Of a DNA stretch of 64,000 bases, positions 37,774 through 46,817 are shown in pieces. The notes below the pieces were generated by a model. The model had not been told where the DNA came from. It saw only the letters and a program-made list of their open reading frames with translations, and ran no database searches. Position 1 is the first letter of the stretch. Every line of letters starts with the position of its first letter. Location: assembly GCF_029338255.1 (NCBI RefSeq), contig NZ_CP119787.1, positions 124,001 through 188,000 of the forward strand, in the 5' to 3' direction. Both the position numbers and the translations under genes were made by a program. Origin of the DNA: Haloarcula halobia (GTDB lineage: Archaea > Halobacteriota > Halobacteria > Halobacteriales > Haloarculaceae).

Positions 37774-38553
37774 TCACTGGTCGCCTGCGCCCCACGCGTA
37801 GGCCTTCCACCCGCCGTCGGCGTAGAGGACCTCGCCGGTGACGAAGTTCCGCGTGCTCGTGAGGAACTCCGCGCACTCGGCCATCTCCTCGACGGTACCG
37901 AACCGTCCGAGGGGCGTCCGGTCGCGGATGTCGTCGTCGGTGTAGCCCGCCGACCCCTGTGTCTGGTCCGTGATCTCCGTCCAGATGTATCCGGGCGCGA
38001 GCGCGTTGACGTGGACGTCGTGTTCGGCCCACTCGACGGCGAGGGTCCGGGTGAGGTTGTTGACGCCGGCCTTCGACGAGCAGTAGGGGGACCGCCGGTG
38101 GAGACCGCGCGTACTCATCAGGGACGAGATGTTGAGGATGGCCCCACCCTCGCCCTGGTCGATGAACTGCTTGCCGGCGACCTTCGACCCGACGAAGGTC
38201 CCGGTGAGGTTGACGTCCACGATCCGGCGGAACTCGTCGACGTCGAACGACTCTGCGGGGCCGATGGTCGTGATGCCGGCGTTGTTCACCATGACGTCCA
38301 GTGCACCGAACCGCTCGACCGTCGTCTCGACGAGCGCCGACATGGCGTCCTCGTCGGTGACGTCGGCGGCGACGGGGATCGCCTCGCCGTCCGTCTCGTC
38401 GGCGATCTCGGTCGCCGCCGCCGCTGCGCGTTCCTGCGAGCGGGAGTTGACGACGACGTTCGCCCCCTGGGAGGCGAAGTGCTCGGCGATTCCCTTCCCG
38501 ATGCCCGCGCTCGACCCGGTGACGATGGCAGTCTTGCCGCTGAGATGTGACAT
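37774..38553 (-). CDS. SDR-family oxidoreductase 1
   Basis: 259 residues from the ATG at 38553. NAD(P) motif TGSSAGIGKGIA, NNAGITTIG, the SSL serine in LNISSLMS and the YCSSK tetrad (Tyr-x3-Lys). The acidic or basic end of the second strand (SRSQERA) suggests NADP but is not decisive. Relatives include glucose 1-dehydrogenases and 2-deoxy-D-gluconate 3-dehydrogenases. The C-terminal end GWKAYAWGAGDQ is unusual in its aromatic content. It is the first gene of the catabolic island; transcribed toward the gene-free stretch. Confidence 0.88.
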   Translation of the reverse strand: MSHLSGKTAIVTGSSAGIGKGIAEHFASQGANVVVNSRSQERAAAAATEIADETDGEAIPVAADVTDEDAMSALVETTVERFGALDVMVNNAGITTIGPAESFDVDEFRRIVDVNLTGTFVGSKVAGKQFIDQGEGGAILNISSLMSTRGLHRRSPYCSSKAGVNNLTRTLAVEWAEHDVHVNALAPGYIWTEITDQTQGSAGYTDDDIRDRTPLGRFGTVEEMAECAEFLTSTRNFVTGEVLYADGGWKAYAWGAGDQ

Positions 38554-38765
38554 GACATACGAGACCAATTCCTATCGATGCTTGGTTCTATCGGTGTTCC
38601 ATGCAGACGCTTCACGGGGGCGCCGGCGGTCGTCGCGGTCCGGCGGCGGACGCGTTCGACGTTCCCGAGCGGGCACTCGGCCGCGTCCGGGCCGTCTGTG
38701 TGTCCCGAGCCCGGGCGAGGAGCGACGCCGGCGCTCGCGGTGGGTTCTCGAGGTTCCGTCGACCG

Positions 38766-39809
38766 CTACGCCCGGAGTTCGGAGACGTCGAACACCGGTT
38801 TCACCGTTTCACCGGCGAGGAACGCCTCGAACGCCTCGTCGGCGTCGAGCAGCGAGAACCGATCGTCGACGAACGTCGCTGCGTCGACCTCGCCCCGCCC
38901 GATCAACCGGAGGGCGTGCTCGAAGTCCCGATACGTCGAGGCGTAGGAACACTGGACGTCGATCTCACCGCGCACGAGCGGGGAGTACGGCATCGTGGTT
39001 TCGCCGGTCTGCCCGACGAGGACGATCTGGCCCCCCTTGCGCACCGCATCGACGGCCCCGGTGAGTCCGGAGGGATGGCCCGTCGTGTCGAAGACGACGT
39101 CGTACCCGACGCCGTCCGTCAGTTCGTCCCGCCGACCCTCCGCGTCGTCGTCGGCGACGTTGATCGTCTCGAACCCGAGGTCTTCGGCGAGCGGGAGTCG
39201 GTAGTCCGCGTCCTGGCCGACGCCGGTGACGACGACGTCGCCGCCCTGCGCGCGGGCGATCTGGGCCGTGAGGAGGCCGATCGGTCCCGGTCCCTCGACC
39301 ATGACGCGGTCGCCGGCGCGGACCCGCGAGTTCTCGATGACGGCGCGCGCACCGACGCTCGTCGGTTCGACCATCGAGGCGTATCGCTGCTCGACGTCGT
39401 CGGGGACGGGGTGGAGCGCGCGCTCCGGGACGGCGAGATATGGCTCGTAAGCCCCGTCGTGGTCGACGCCGGTGATGACCGCGTTCTGGCAGACGTTCTC
39501 CTCGCCGATATCGCACTGGTAGCAGTCACCACAGGCGCGGATCGGACGCTCGACGACGCGGTCACCGACCGCGAACTTCGTGACGGCGTCGCCGACCTCG
39601 ACGACGCGTCCGGCGTACTCGTGCCCGATGACGGTCGGGAGGTCCATCCGCTCGAAGGCCGACTCGAACTCGTAGATGCCGGCGTCGCTTCCACACATGC
39701 CGGCGTAGTCCACCGCGACGAGTGCCTCGTCGGGGGCCGGGTCCGGCTTCGGTCGGTCGATCAGCTCCATTGACGCGTGACCACGGCTGGTCTTGGCAAG
39801 CCCACGCAT
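38766..39809 (-). CDS. Zinc-dependent medium-chain alcohol dehydrogenase
   Basis: 347 residues. The catalytic zinc site is formed by Cys in GMCGSD and the GHEYAG His/Glu, with another Glu in VVERPIR. The structural zinc is bound by the four Cys of RACGDCYQCDIGEENVCQNA. The NAD(P)-binding loop is VMVEGPGPIGLL. It resembles threonine/sorbitol/galactitol dehydrogenases. The start at 39809 is supported by AGATAATACG (39831-39840), centred 27 bases upstream; the next ATG (39770) would drop the MRGLAKT... segment conserved in such enzymes. It oxidises a polyol or hydroxy acid; the substrate is unknown. Confidence 0.9.
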   Translation of the reverse strand: MRGLAKTSRGHASMELIDRPKPDPAPDEALVAVDYAGMCGSDAGIYEFESAFERMDLPTVIGHEYAGRVVEVGDAVTKFAVGDRVVERPIRACGDCYQCDIGEENVCQNAVITGVDHDGAYEPYLAVPERALHPVPDDVEQRYASMVEPTSVGARAVIENSRVRAGDRVMVEGPGPIGLLTAQIARAQGGDVVVTGVGQDADYRLPLAEDLGFETINVADDDAEGRRDELTDGVGYDVVFDTTGHPSGLTGAVDAVRKGGQIVLVGQTGETTMPYSPLVRGEIDVQCSYASTYRDFEHALRLIGRGEVDAATFVDDRFSLLDADEAFEAFLAGETVKPVFDVSELRA

Positions 39810-39830
39810 ACGGGGACATCAGTCCCCGGC

Positions 39831-39840
39831 CGTATTATCT
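39831..39840 (-). promoter_or_regulatory. TATA box of the zinc alcohol dehydrogenase gene
   Basis: AGATAATACG on the minus strand, centred 27 bases before the ATG at 39809; leaderless. Confidence 0.55.
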
Positions 39841-40055
39841 CTACGGACCCTGCCGGGCGACACGATGGGGGGCCCAGGCGAGTGATACCTCGCGGCGTCC
39901 GCTGGACCGGCGGGTGGAGGTCTCCGGTGGGGGCCGAATGGCGTGGCCCGTTCAGTCCACGCCCGGTCACCGCCGGATTTCGTGTCCAATAGCAGCCGCT
40001 ACGGGTCTGGAACGGCGAAGGGACCCGTCGCTGGGTCGCCGCCGTCGCCGAGCGG

Positions 40056-40904
40056 TTACTCGCCGTCGACGACCGGGTTCGACAGCGTGCCGATCCCCTC
40101 GATTTCGACCTCGACGGTATCGCCCGCCTCGAGCAGTTCAGGCGGCTCGCGGAAGATGCCGACACCGCCGGGGGTGCCCGTCGAGATGACGTCGCCGGGG
40201 CGGAGCGTCATCGCGTGGCTGATGTACTCGACGAGCTCGTAGGCGTCGAAGATGAACTCCGACGTGTTCGAGGACTGCATCGTCTCGCCGTTGACCCGAC
40301 AGGCGACGTCGGTGGCGTTCGGGTCGAAGTCGCCGCCCTTCGTCAGCGCCGGTCCCATCGGCGCGAAGGTGTCGAAGCTCTTGCCGCGGAGGAACTGGCC
40401 GTCCTCGAACTGCGCGTCCCGACCGCTCACGTCGTCGACCACGGTGTAGCCCGCGACGTACGACTCCGCGTCTGCGGCGTCGACGCGGTGGGCCTCCCGG
40501 CCGATGACGACGCCCAGTTCGACCTCGAAGTCGACCTCCTCGATCTCCGGCGGGCGGCGGATCGGCGCGCCCGGGTTCGTCACGGCGGTAGGGGCCTTCC
40601 CGAAGAGGAGCGGCTTGTCCGGGATGGGTTCGTCCTGTTCCTCGGCGTGGTCCCGGTAGTTCATCCCGACACAGACGATCTTCCCCGGTTCGGGAACGGG
40701 GGCGAGCAGGCGAACGTCGGCGACCGGGAGCGTGGTCAGCGCCCCCTCGTCGACGAGCGTCCGGGCGTGTGACCGGTAGCTGTCGTTCGTGATGTCCTGT
40801 AGCGACGGCGGCCCGGCCGGGTGATCGGCCAGTGAGTGGACGTCGTCGCCGTCGAGCACACCCCAGTGGCCGGCACCGCCGGCACTGTATCTGACAAATT
40901 GCAT
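40056..40904 (-). CDS. FAH-superfamily hydrolase 1
   Basis: 282 residues. Fumarylacetoacetate-hydrolase fold: GMNYRDHAEEQ, the substrate/metal block FEVELGVVIGREAHRV (Glu-x-Glu metal ligands), KSFDTFAPMGPAL and the C-terminal TLRPGDVISTGTPGGVG. A divalent metal (Mg2+ or Mn2+) is expected. Members cleave C-C bonds in acylpyruvates or 2,4-diketo-3-deoxy-sugar acids. In this gene neighbourhood a 2,4-diketo-3-deoxy acid hydrolase giving pyruvate and a hydroxy acid is the best guess. It is paralogous to the FAH protein at 50127-50945. Confidence 0.88.
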   Translation of the reverse strand: MQFVRYSAGGAGHWGVLDGDDVHSLADHPAGPPSLQDITNDSYRSHARTLVDEGALTTLPVADVRLLAPVPEPGKIVCVGMNYRDHAEEQDEPIPDKPLLFGKAPTAVTNPGAPIRRPPEIEEVDFEVELGVVIGREAHRVDAADAESYVAGYTVVDDVSGRDAQFEDGQFLRGKSFDTFAPMGPALTKGGDFDPNATDVACRVNGETMQSSNTSEFIFDAYELVEYISHAMTLRPGDVISTGTPGGVGIFREPPELLEAGDTVEVEIEGIGTLSNPVVDGE

Positions 40905-40982
40905 CGCCTAAGCGGAGTCCTCGTTCGTACTTAACCCTTGTTGTGGCAGCAGCATCGGCGCCTCGTCGCTGGAAGGCGAATC

Positions 40983-40991
40983 GTTTTATGA
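40983..40991 (+). promoter_or_regulatory. TATA box of azlCD
   Basis: GTTTTATGA, centred 28 bases before the ATG at 41015; leaderless start. Confidence 0.6.
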
Positions 40992-41014
40992 TAGTACACC
41001 GCGTTGCCTACGTA

Positions 41015-41701
41015 ATGACCGCGCGAGACGACTTCGTCGCCGGGGTGCGGACGATGGCGCCGGTGTTACCCGGGATACTCCCCTTTACCCTGATCTTCGG
41101 CGTCGTCGCGGTCAGCGTGGGGATAACCCCGCTGCAGGCGGTCGCGATGTCGCTGGTGCTGTTCGCGGGCACCTCCCAGCTCGCGGCCATCGAACTCATC
41201 GGCCAGCACGCGCCGGCCGCGGTCGTCGTCCTGACCGTCGTCGTCATCAACCTCCGGGTCGTGATGTACAGCGCCTCGATGGCGCCGTACTTCAGTGACC
41301 TCGGGGTCCGCTGGCGCGGCGTGCTCTCTTACCTCCTCACCGACCACGTGTACGCGCTGGCAATCACGGAGGCAGAGGCCACAGACGGGTCCGTCTCGCT
41401 GCGGTGGTACTTCCTCGGGCTCGGCACCGCCATCTGGGTCGCGTTCCAGGCCGGAACCGTCGCGGGGGTCGTCCTCGGAGCGACGGTCCCGGATCGGTGG
41501 GGACTCGAGTTCATCATCCCGCTCACCTTCCTCGCAATTCTGGTTCCGGAGATGAAAGAGCGGACGAACGCGGTGGTCGCCGTCGCTGCGGGGGCGATCG
41601 CCGTCGTCGGTGCGGAGCTCCCGGTGAACCTCGGTCTCTTCGTCGCCGCCGTCGTCGCCGTGCTCCTGGGGGCCGTGCTGGACGGGGTGAGCGGCGAGTG
41701 A
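41015..41701 (+). CDS. azlC: AzlC-family transporter subunit
   Basis: 228 residues with about seven hydrophobic helices. The AzlC features are LPGILPFTLIFGVVAVSVGI and the FAGTSQLAAIELIG motif, followed by NLRVVMYSASMAPYF. AzlCD exports branched-chain amino acids or their analogues in bacteria. The start at 41015 is fixed by the upstream TATA box; the longer frame to 40943 was rejected. The GTG start of azlD overlaps the TGA of this gene. Confidence 0.88.
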   Translation: MTARDDFVAGVRTMAPVLPGILPFTLIFGVVAVSVGITPLQAVAMSLVLFAGTSQLAAIELIGQHAPAAVVVLTVVVINLRVVMYSASMAPYFSDLGVRWRGVLSYLLTDHVYALAITEAEATDGSVSLRWYFLGLGTAIWVAFQAGTVAGVVLGATVPDRWGLEFIIPLTFLAILVPEMKERTNAVVAVAAGAIAVVGAELPVNLGLFVAAVVAVLLGAVLDGVSGE

Positions 41702-42030
41702 CCCCCTCGTCCGACTGGCTCATCTGGATGGTCGTCGTCGTCGGTGGCCTGGCCACCTTCGCACTGCGCGCGTCGTTCATCTTCCTGTTCGAGCGGCTCG
41801 GCGATCTGTTGACGCGACTCGAACCGGTACTGGACTACGTCCCCGCCGCGGTTCTGGCGGCGCTGGTCGCCCCGAGTTTCGTCGTTCTGGACGGAGCCGC
41901 CGTCGGTGTCGGGAACGAACAGCTCCTGGCCGGCGTCGGCGCGTTCGTCGTCGCCTGGGTGACCGAGAACATGCTGGCGACGATCATCAGCGGGATGGCC
42001 ATCTTCTGGGCGGTCCGGTTTTTGGCGTAG
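41698..42030 (+). CDS. azlD: AzlD-family transporter subunit
   Basis: 110 residues from the GTG at 41698, overlapping azlC by four bases (GTGA). Four short hydrophobic helices in AzlD order: WMVVVVGGLATFALRAS, the block PAAVLAALVAPSF, then GVGAFVVAWVTENMLAT and a last helix GMAIFWAVRFLA. It forms the export complex with AzlC. Placed inside the catabolic island, it may export an amino acid or a pathway by-product; no link is proven. Confidence 0.82.
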   Translation: MTPSSDWLIWMVVVVGGLATFALRASFIFLFERLGDLLTRLEPVLDYVPAAVLAALVAPSFVVLDGAAVGVGNEQLLAGVGAFVVAWVTENMLATIISGMAIFWAVRFLA

Positions 42031-42350
42031 TGGGCCGGCGAGACCGAGCGGGCACCGGTCCGGCGCCGAGAGGCCGTCATCAGCACGAGCAACCCGACGA
42101 GGGCAGTCTCGGGGTCCGACACCGGGGAGAATCGGTGCCCCGCCGCTGGGGAGATGTGACAGTATATCGGTATAGCGGGCGACTCTGGGGACGCCGAGCG
42201 CTCCGGTCGACCGGATACCTTTAAGCGTGGTCACGAATAATTCCCGCTCGTGACCCCACTGATCGACGGTACGAATTGCACGCAGTTGAGTCACCCGCGC
42301 GGTCACGCGGGCACCAGCGGTCCCGAATCGGCAATCACCCACGAACACGC

Positions 42351-43448
42351 ATGACCTACAGAGCAGGCATCATCGGTGCAGGCGGCATCGCGGGAATGGG
42401 TGTGCTGGGCTTCCACGACGACGACGCCATCGGGAAGGAGAAGATCGACTCGAGTCACGCGGGCGGGTACAACAACACCGACGACATCGAACTCGTCGCC
42501 GTCGCCGACGTCGACGAGGAGAAACTCGCCACGTTCGGCGAGGCGTGGGACATCCCCCCGGAACGTCGGTACGTCGGCCACGACGGGATGCTGGCCACGG
42601 AGGACCTCGACGTCGTCTCCGTCTGTACGCCCTCGTTCCTCCATCACGACCACGTCGTCGACACGGTCCGGTCCGAGGCCGACCCCGACGTGATCTGGTG
42701 TGAGAAACCGATCGCCTCCTCGGTGACCGACGCCGAGAACATGATCGAGCTGTGCGACGACCACGGCACGGAGCTCGTCATCAACCACTCGTTCCGGTTC
42801 ACCGACAAGCTGCAGACCCTCGAGGAGCACATGCGCGACGGCGACCTGCTGGGGGACGTTCACTCGGTGGCGACCCAGTTCCGGATGGAGCTGCTCCGGA
42901 ACTCGACGCACCTCCTCGATACGCTCGTCTACCTGCTGGACGCCCGCGCCGAGGACGTGAGCGGGTACATCACGGGCGAGAACCAGGCCGTCGACACGCT
43001 GGAGGCGGGACAGACAGTCGACGACTCGGGCGGCGGCGGCTACGTCGTCATGGACGACGGGACGTTCACGACGATCGACTGTACGCCCCCGCGCGACGAG
43101 TCCTCGATGACGCTGAACTTCATCGGGTCGAAGGGGAAGCTGTACATGAACAACGACGACGGCGAGTGGCGCTACTGGAACCACGACGGCGACGGCTACG
43201 TCGAGGAGTCACTCCCGGGTATCGAGGGCGCATGGACCTGGGAAGACGACTACACGCGCTCCTTTGCAAACGCAGCACAGCACGTCGAGGCGCTGCTCGA
43301 TGGGACGGCGGAGAACCACTCCACGGGCGAGGAGGCCAAGCGCTCGCTTGAGATCATCGTCGGATTCTACATCTCACATTACACGGGCGGCGACGTCTCG
43401 ATTCCGCTCGACCGGCCCCTTCGCGACGTAGAGATCACCTCCTGGTGA
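42351..43448 (+). CDS. Gfo/Idh/MocA-family oxidoreductase
   Basis: 365 residues. Rossmann start IIGAGGIAGMGVLGFHDD (GxGGIA, about residues 6-12). Then VAVADVDEEKLATFG, the cofactor/substrate block EKPIASSVTDAENMIELC with the conserved Glu-Lys, and a C-terminal alpha/beta domain with RNSTHLLDTLVYLLD carrying the catalytic His. NAD(P)-dependent oxidation or reduction of a sugar or sugar lactone is expected; inositol, glucose-fructose and xylose dehydrogenases belong here. The start at 42351 excludes a 75-base in-frame extension. TATA-like CTTTAAGC lies about 130 bases upstream, giving a longer leader than in its neighbours. Confidence 0.88.
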   Translation: MTYRAGIIGAGGIAGMGVLGFHDDDAIGKEKIDSSHAGGYNNTDDIELVAVADVDEEKLATFGEAWDIPPERRYVGHDGMLATEDLDVVSVCTPSFLHHDHVVDTVRSEADPDVIWCEKPIASSVTDAENMIELCDDHGTELVINHSFRFTDKLQTLEEHMRDGDLLGDVHSVATQFRMELLRNSTHLLDTLVYLLDARAEDVSGYITGENQAVDTLEAGQTVDDSGGGGYVVMDDGTFTTIDCTPPRDESSMTLNFIGSKGKLYMNNDDGEWRYWNHDGDGYVEESLPGIEGAWTWEDDYTRSFANAAQHVEALLDGTAENHSTGEEAKRSLEIIVGFYISHYTGGDVSIPLDRPLRDVEITSW

Positions 43449-43532
43449 GAGCCCGGCGCCTCGTCGCCGGTTCCCCGGGAGCGACAACGTCTCCCCGGAA
43501 TCCCTGCACGCAGCGTCGGCTGTATCGGCGGC

Positions 43533-44882
43533 TCAGTGGTCCCGGGGTACCGGCGAGGGCGCGGCGAACGAGCCGTCGACGAATTCGATGGGAGCGGGCT
43601 CCCTGGTGACCTCCAGGTCGGGTCGCCCCCGGGCCTCCTCGACGAGGGCCTCGGAGACGTACAGCTCTTCGAGCCGCATCGTATCGGTGACCCGTGCCAC
43701 TCTGGCGTCCTCGGGACCGACGACGCCGACGGTCGAGAGCGAGGCGACGAGTCCGGCCCGGTCCGACGCGACCGGGGCTGGCACGCGGGTCCCCGGGAGC
43801 GTGCTGGCCGTGATACAGTTGATCAGCGACTTCGAGACGTCCATCGACTCCAGGAGGTCCGCGTGGATCAGGTCTGCGGAGCCGAGCCCGGTCGCGTTCC
43901 CGTGGGAGGGGTCGGTGAGCGACCGGACGTAGATGCGCTTGATGTCGGGCCGGTCGGGTTCCGGTTCGTCGAATCCGAACACGAGCCGCCCGATGACGTT
44001 CGTGTCCATGCCGGAGCCGCTGATGTCCTTCCCCATCTGGTCGACGACGAGGACGTCGAGCTCGTCGAACGGGATCGTGGGCATGAGCTCGTAGGACTTC
44101 TCTAGGAGTTCCGCCTCGCGGTCGAGGAAGCCCGACGGCGGGACGCCCTCGACGATGGCCGTGTCGTCGTGCTGGTCCTCGACGATGGCGACGCCCCCGA
44201 CGACCGGGAGCTCCTCCCGGAGGAGCGTGGATATCTCGGGCAGCATCTCACTGAGGCTCCAGTCGACGGACCACTCGTGGGCGGTCTTGGCGCCGCGTTG
44301 CTTGCCCATCCCGATGACGAGCATCTTCGAGAGCCCGCTCTCGACCGCACCCTGGAAGTCTGTGTGGGCCTTGATTCGGTTGATCGGGAGGATGGCGTCG
44401 GCCGCCGCCGCGTTCGCGTCGGCGACCGCCGGGATGTCCCGTTCCGGCGTCCGTCCGACCTCGACGACCTCCATCGTCGCCCTGACTTCACAGCCGACGG
44501 TCTCCTCGTTGACGCCGAGCGCATCGAGTTTGGCCCGCTGGCCGTCGGCGGTCGCGCCGCCGTGGCTCCCCATCGCGGGGAACACGAACGGTTCGTACCC
44601 CTGCGCCTGGAGCTCGTCGACGACGCCGCGGACGATCGCCGGCAGGTTGTTGATACCGCGACTGCCGACACCGACGGCGACCGAGCCGCCGTCAGGCACC
44701 CCTTCGAGGGCGAGGTCGTCCAATGTGGTTGCCGCGACTGCCGCCACATCGTCGTCGGGGATGGGGTCCGTCTCCCACGTCTGCCTGACGGTCCCCATCT
44801 CCGGGAGCGGGCGGTCGTGGCACGCCTCGAGCACCGTCTCCTCGGGGACCGGATACACGCCGGGCTGGTTCTGGTCGGACAT
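43533..44882 (-). CDS. LarA-like (DUF2088) hydroxyacid racemase homologue
   Basis: 449 residues from the ATG at 44882. Resembles the LarA nickel-pincer lactate racemase superfamily: the N-terminal DUF2088 domain with VGVGSRGINNLPAIVRGVV and MGSHGGATADGQRAKLDA; the central His of INRIKAHTDFQGAVESGLSK; GMGKQRGAKTAH; and the KDISGSGMDTNVIGR segment. Family members racemise lactate, malate or other 2-hydroxy acids using a nickel pincer nucleotide made by LarB, LarC and LarE; these are not in the window. Catalysis here is inferred. A TATA box (GCATTTATCA, 44906-44915) is centred 28 bases before the start. Confidence 0.75.
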   Translation of the reverse strand: MSDQNQPGVYPVPEETVLEACHDRPLPEMGTVRQTWETDPIPDDDVAAVAATTLDDLALEGVPDGGSVAVGVGSRGINNLPAIVRGVVDELQAQGYEPFVFPAMGSHGGATADGQRAKLDALGVNEETVGCEVRATMEVVEVGRTPERDIPAVADANAAAADAILPINRIKAHTDFQGAVESGLSKMLVIGMGKQRGAKTAHEWSVDWSLSEMLPEISTLLREELPVVGGVAIVEDQHDDTAIVEGVPPSGFLDREAELLEKSYELMPTIPFDELDVLVVDQMGKDISGSGMDTNVIGRLVFGFDEPEPDRPDIKRIYVRSLTDPSHGNATGLGSADLIHADLLESMDVSKSLINCITASTLPGTRVPAPVASDRAGLVASLSTVGVVGPEDARVARVTDTMRLEELYVSEALVEEARGRPDLEVTREPAPIEFVDGSFAAPSPVPRDH

Positions 44883-44905
44883 GGCTCGGTAGAGTCGTGG
44901 AAGAG

Positions 44906-44915
44906 TGATAAATGC
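44906..44915 (-). promoter_or_regulatory. TATA box of the larA-like gene
   Basis: GCATTTATCA on the minus strand, 28 bases before the ATG at 44882; it excludes the upstream in-frame start at 44966. Confidence 0.6.
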
Positions 44916-45008
44916 CCCGGCAGGGACGCTGGACGGGGACGGTTCGGGGCAGGGCGACGGCCCCAACGGCCCCGACGGACGCGTCGACGCGGCTACGCAG
45001 CCGCTCCG

Positions 45009-45782
45009 TCAGAAGGCGCTGTCGCCGAAGCCGCCGTCGACCGTGAGAACCTCGCCAGTCACGTAGGACGACGCGTCGCTCCCGAGGTAGATCGCCGCGC
45101 CGACGATCTCCTCCCGGTCGGCGACTCGCCCGAGGGGGGTTCGCTCGTCGATCTCGGCCCGCTTGTCGGTCCCCTTCGCGTACGTCTCGGCGTTCTGGGG
45201 CGTGATGACGAACCCGGGTGCGATGGCGTTGACCCTGACGGTCGGTGCGAGTTCCTTCGCCGACGCGCGCGTGAACGCCTCGACGCCGCCCTTCGCGGCG
45301 GAGTAGGCCGGCAGGTTCGCCATCGCGAGTCTGGCGGCCAGCGAGGAGATGTTGACGACGGACCCGCCGTCGTCCATCCCCGGGACCAGCGCCTGTGTCA
45401 CCGTCCGGACGCCGTCGAGTGCCACGTCGGTGACGAATTCCCACGAGTCGTCGTCGATGCCGAGGACCGTCTCCCGGGAGATGGCGCCCTGCGAGGCGAC
45501 GACCACGTCGATACCGCCGAGTTCCTCGACGGCCGTCTCGCGGACGCGGTCGAGCGAACCGCGGTCGGTCACGTCGCAGGTCACGCGGGCCGTCTGGGCG
45601 CCACGTTCCTCGAGTGCCGCGGCCGTCGTCTCGACGTTCTCCTCGCTCCGGCTCGTGGCGATGACGTCGGCCCCGTCGGCCGCGAACCCGAGCGCTATCG
45701 CTTCGCCGATGCCGCTCGTCCCACCGACGACGACGGCGCGCTTCTCGCTGACAGTCACCGGCGTGTGCTCGTAGTCGACCAT
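45009..45782 (-). CDS. SDR-family oxidoreductase 2
   Basis: 257 residues from the ATG at 45782. NAD(P) site VGGTSGIGEAIA, the VASQG loop in place of the usual NNAG, the NISSLA serine and the AYSAAK tetrad. C-terminal pattern GRVADREEIVGAAIYLGSDAS and GEVLTVDGG are typical of classical SDRs close to KduD and 3-oxoacyl-ACP reductases. The substrate is likely a keto-deoxy sugar acid, by context only. Divergent from SDR 3 across 198 bases. Confidence 0.88.
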   Translation of the reverse strand: MVDYEHTPVTVSEKRAVVVGGTSGIGEAIALGFAADGADVIATSRSEENVETTAAALEERGAQTARVTCDVTDRGSLDRVRETAVEELGGIDVVVASQGAISRETVLGIDDDSWEFVTDVALDGVRTVTQALVPGMDDGGSVVNISSLAARLAMANLPAYSAAKGGVEAFTRASAKELAPTVRVNAIAPGFVITPQNAETYAKGTDKRAEIDERTPLGRVADREEIVGAAIYLGSDASSYVTGEVLTVDGGFGDSAF

Positions 45783-45948
45783 ACGTAGGTCCCGTCGCGT
45801 CCACCCATTACGTTTGTGGACGGTCGATGGTCGACAGGTTCGCGCCGGCCGCTCGAAACCGTCCGGGGTGAATCGTACCGAGGGCCACCGTGAGCGAGGT
45901 GGCGTATCGAGATGGCGGCCCCCCACGTCCCGCCCAGCATAGCGTATA

Positions 45949-45958
45949 GTATTATATG
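45949..45958 (+). promoter_or_regulatory. TATA box of SDR 3
   Basis: GTATTATATG centred 27 bases before the ATG at 45981; leaderless. Confidence 0.65.
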
Positions 45959-45980
45959 TGCTGGCCGAAAATCATGGGGC

Positions 45981-46811
45981 ATGCCAGAGGACCTCACAGG
46001 AGAGACGGCGGTAGTCACCGGATCGAGCAGCGGCATCGGCGCAGCCATCGCGAAGCGATACGCGGCGGCCGGCGCGAACGTCGTGACGAACTCGCGCTCG
46101 TACGACCGGGCGAAGTCGACGGCCGACGAGATCGAAGCCGACGGCGGCGCCGCCATCGCGGTCGAGGCGGACGTGACCGACCGCGACGAGATGGACGACC
46201 TCGTCGCGGCGGCCATCGACGAGTTCGGCTCGGTCGACGTGATGGTCAACAACGCCGGGACGACGGTCATCGACTCAGCCATGGAGATGGACCCGGAGGA
46301 CTGGCAACAGGTCGTCGACATCAACCTCACCGGCGTGTTCTTCGGTGCGCAGGCCGCAGGCAACCAGATGATAGAACAGGAGACGGGCGGCCAGATCATC
46401 AACGTCGGGAGCATCTTCGGCGAGATAGGCGTGCAGGGACGCGCCCCCTACAACGCGACGAAGGGCGGCGTACACAACCTGACTCGAGCGCTAGCCGTCG
46501 AACTGGCCGAACACGACATCGGCGTCAACGCCCTCGCGCCGGGGTTCATCAAGACCGCGATGGACGAACAGACCAGGGAGAGCGACGACGAGGACGAGGA
46601 CGAGGACCCCCCCGACCGGTCGGACTGGCCCTACTACGGCTACGAGGACCAGCACATCCGCAACCGCGTGCCGCTGGACCGCTACGGCTCTGTCGAGGAG
46701 ATGGCGAACTGCGCGCTGTTTCTCGCGGCGGGCGACCACTACATGACCGGCGAAGTGCTGACAGCCGACGGCGGCTGGCTGGCGTTCGGCTGGGGCAGCA
46801 AGGGGACCTGA
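45981..46811 (+). CDS. SDR-family oxidoreductase 3 with acidic insert
   Basis: 276 residues. TGSSSGIGAAIA, VNNAGTTVID, NVGSIFGE and PYNATKGGV give the classical SDR core. Between TAMDEQTRE and QHIRNRVPL there is an insert of about 25 residues, composed of Asp/Glu repeats and then DRSDWPYYGYED, in the substrate-binding loop, where other SDRs have 5-15 residues. The end GWLAFGWGSKGT is similar in style to SDR 1 (GWKAYAWG). The two probably share a substrate class. The leucine-dehydrogenase-like gene is convergent, 6 bases away. Confidence 0.88.
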   Translation: MPEDLTGETAVVTGSSSGIGAAIAKRYAAAGANVVTNSRSYDRAKSTADEIEADGGAAIAVEADVTDRDEMDDLVAAAIDEFGSVDVMVNNAGTTVIDSAMEMDPEDWQQVVDINLTGVFFGAQAAGNQMIEQETGGQIINVGSIFGEIGVQGRAPYNATKGGVHNLTRALAVELAEHDIGVNALAPGFIKTAMDEQTRESDDEDEDEDPPDRSDWPYYGYEDQHIRNRVPLDRYGSVEEMANCALFLAAGDHYMTGEVLTADGGWLAFGWGSKGT

Positions 46812-46817
46812 GCTAGG

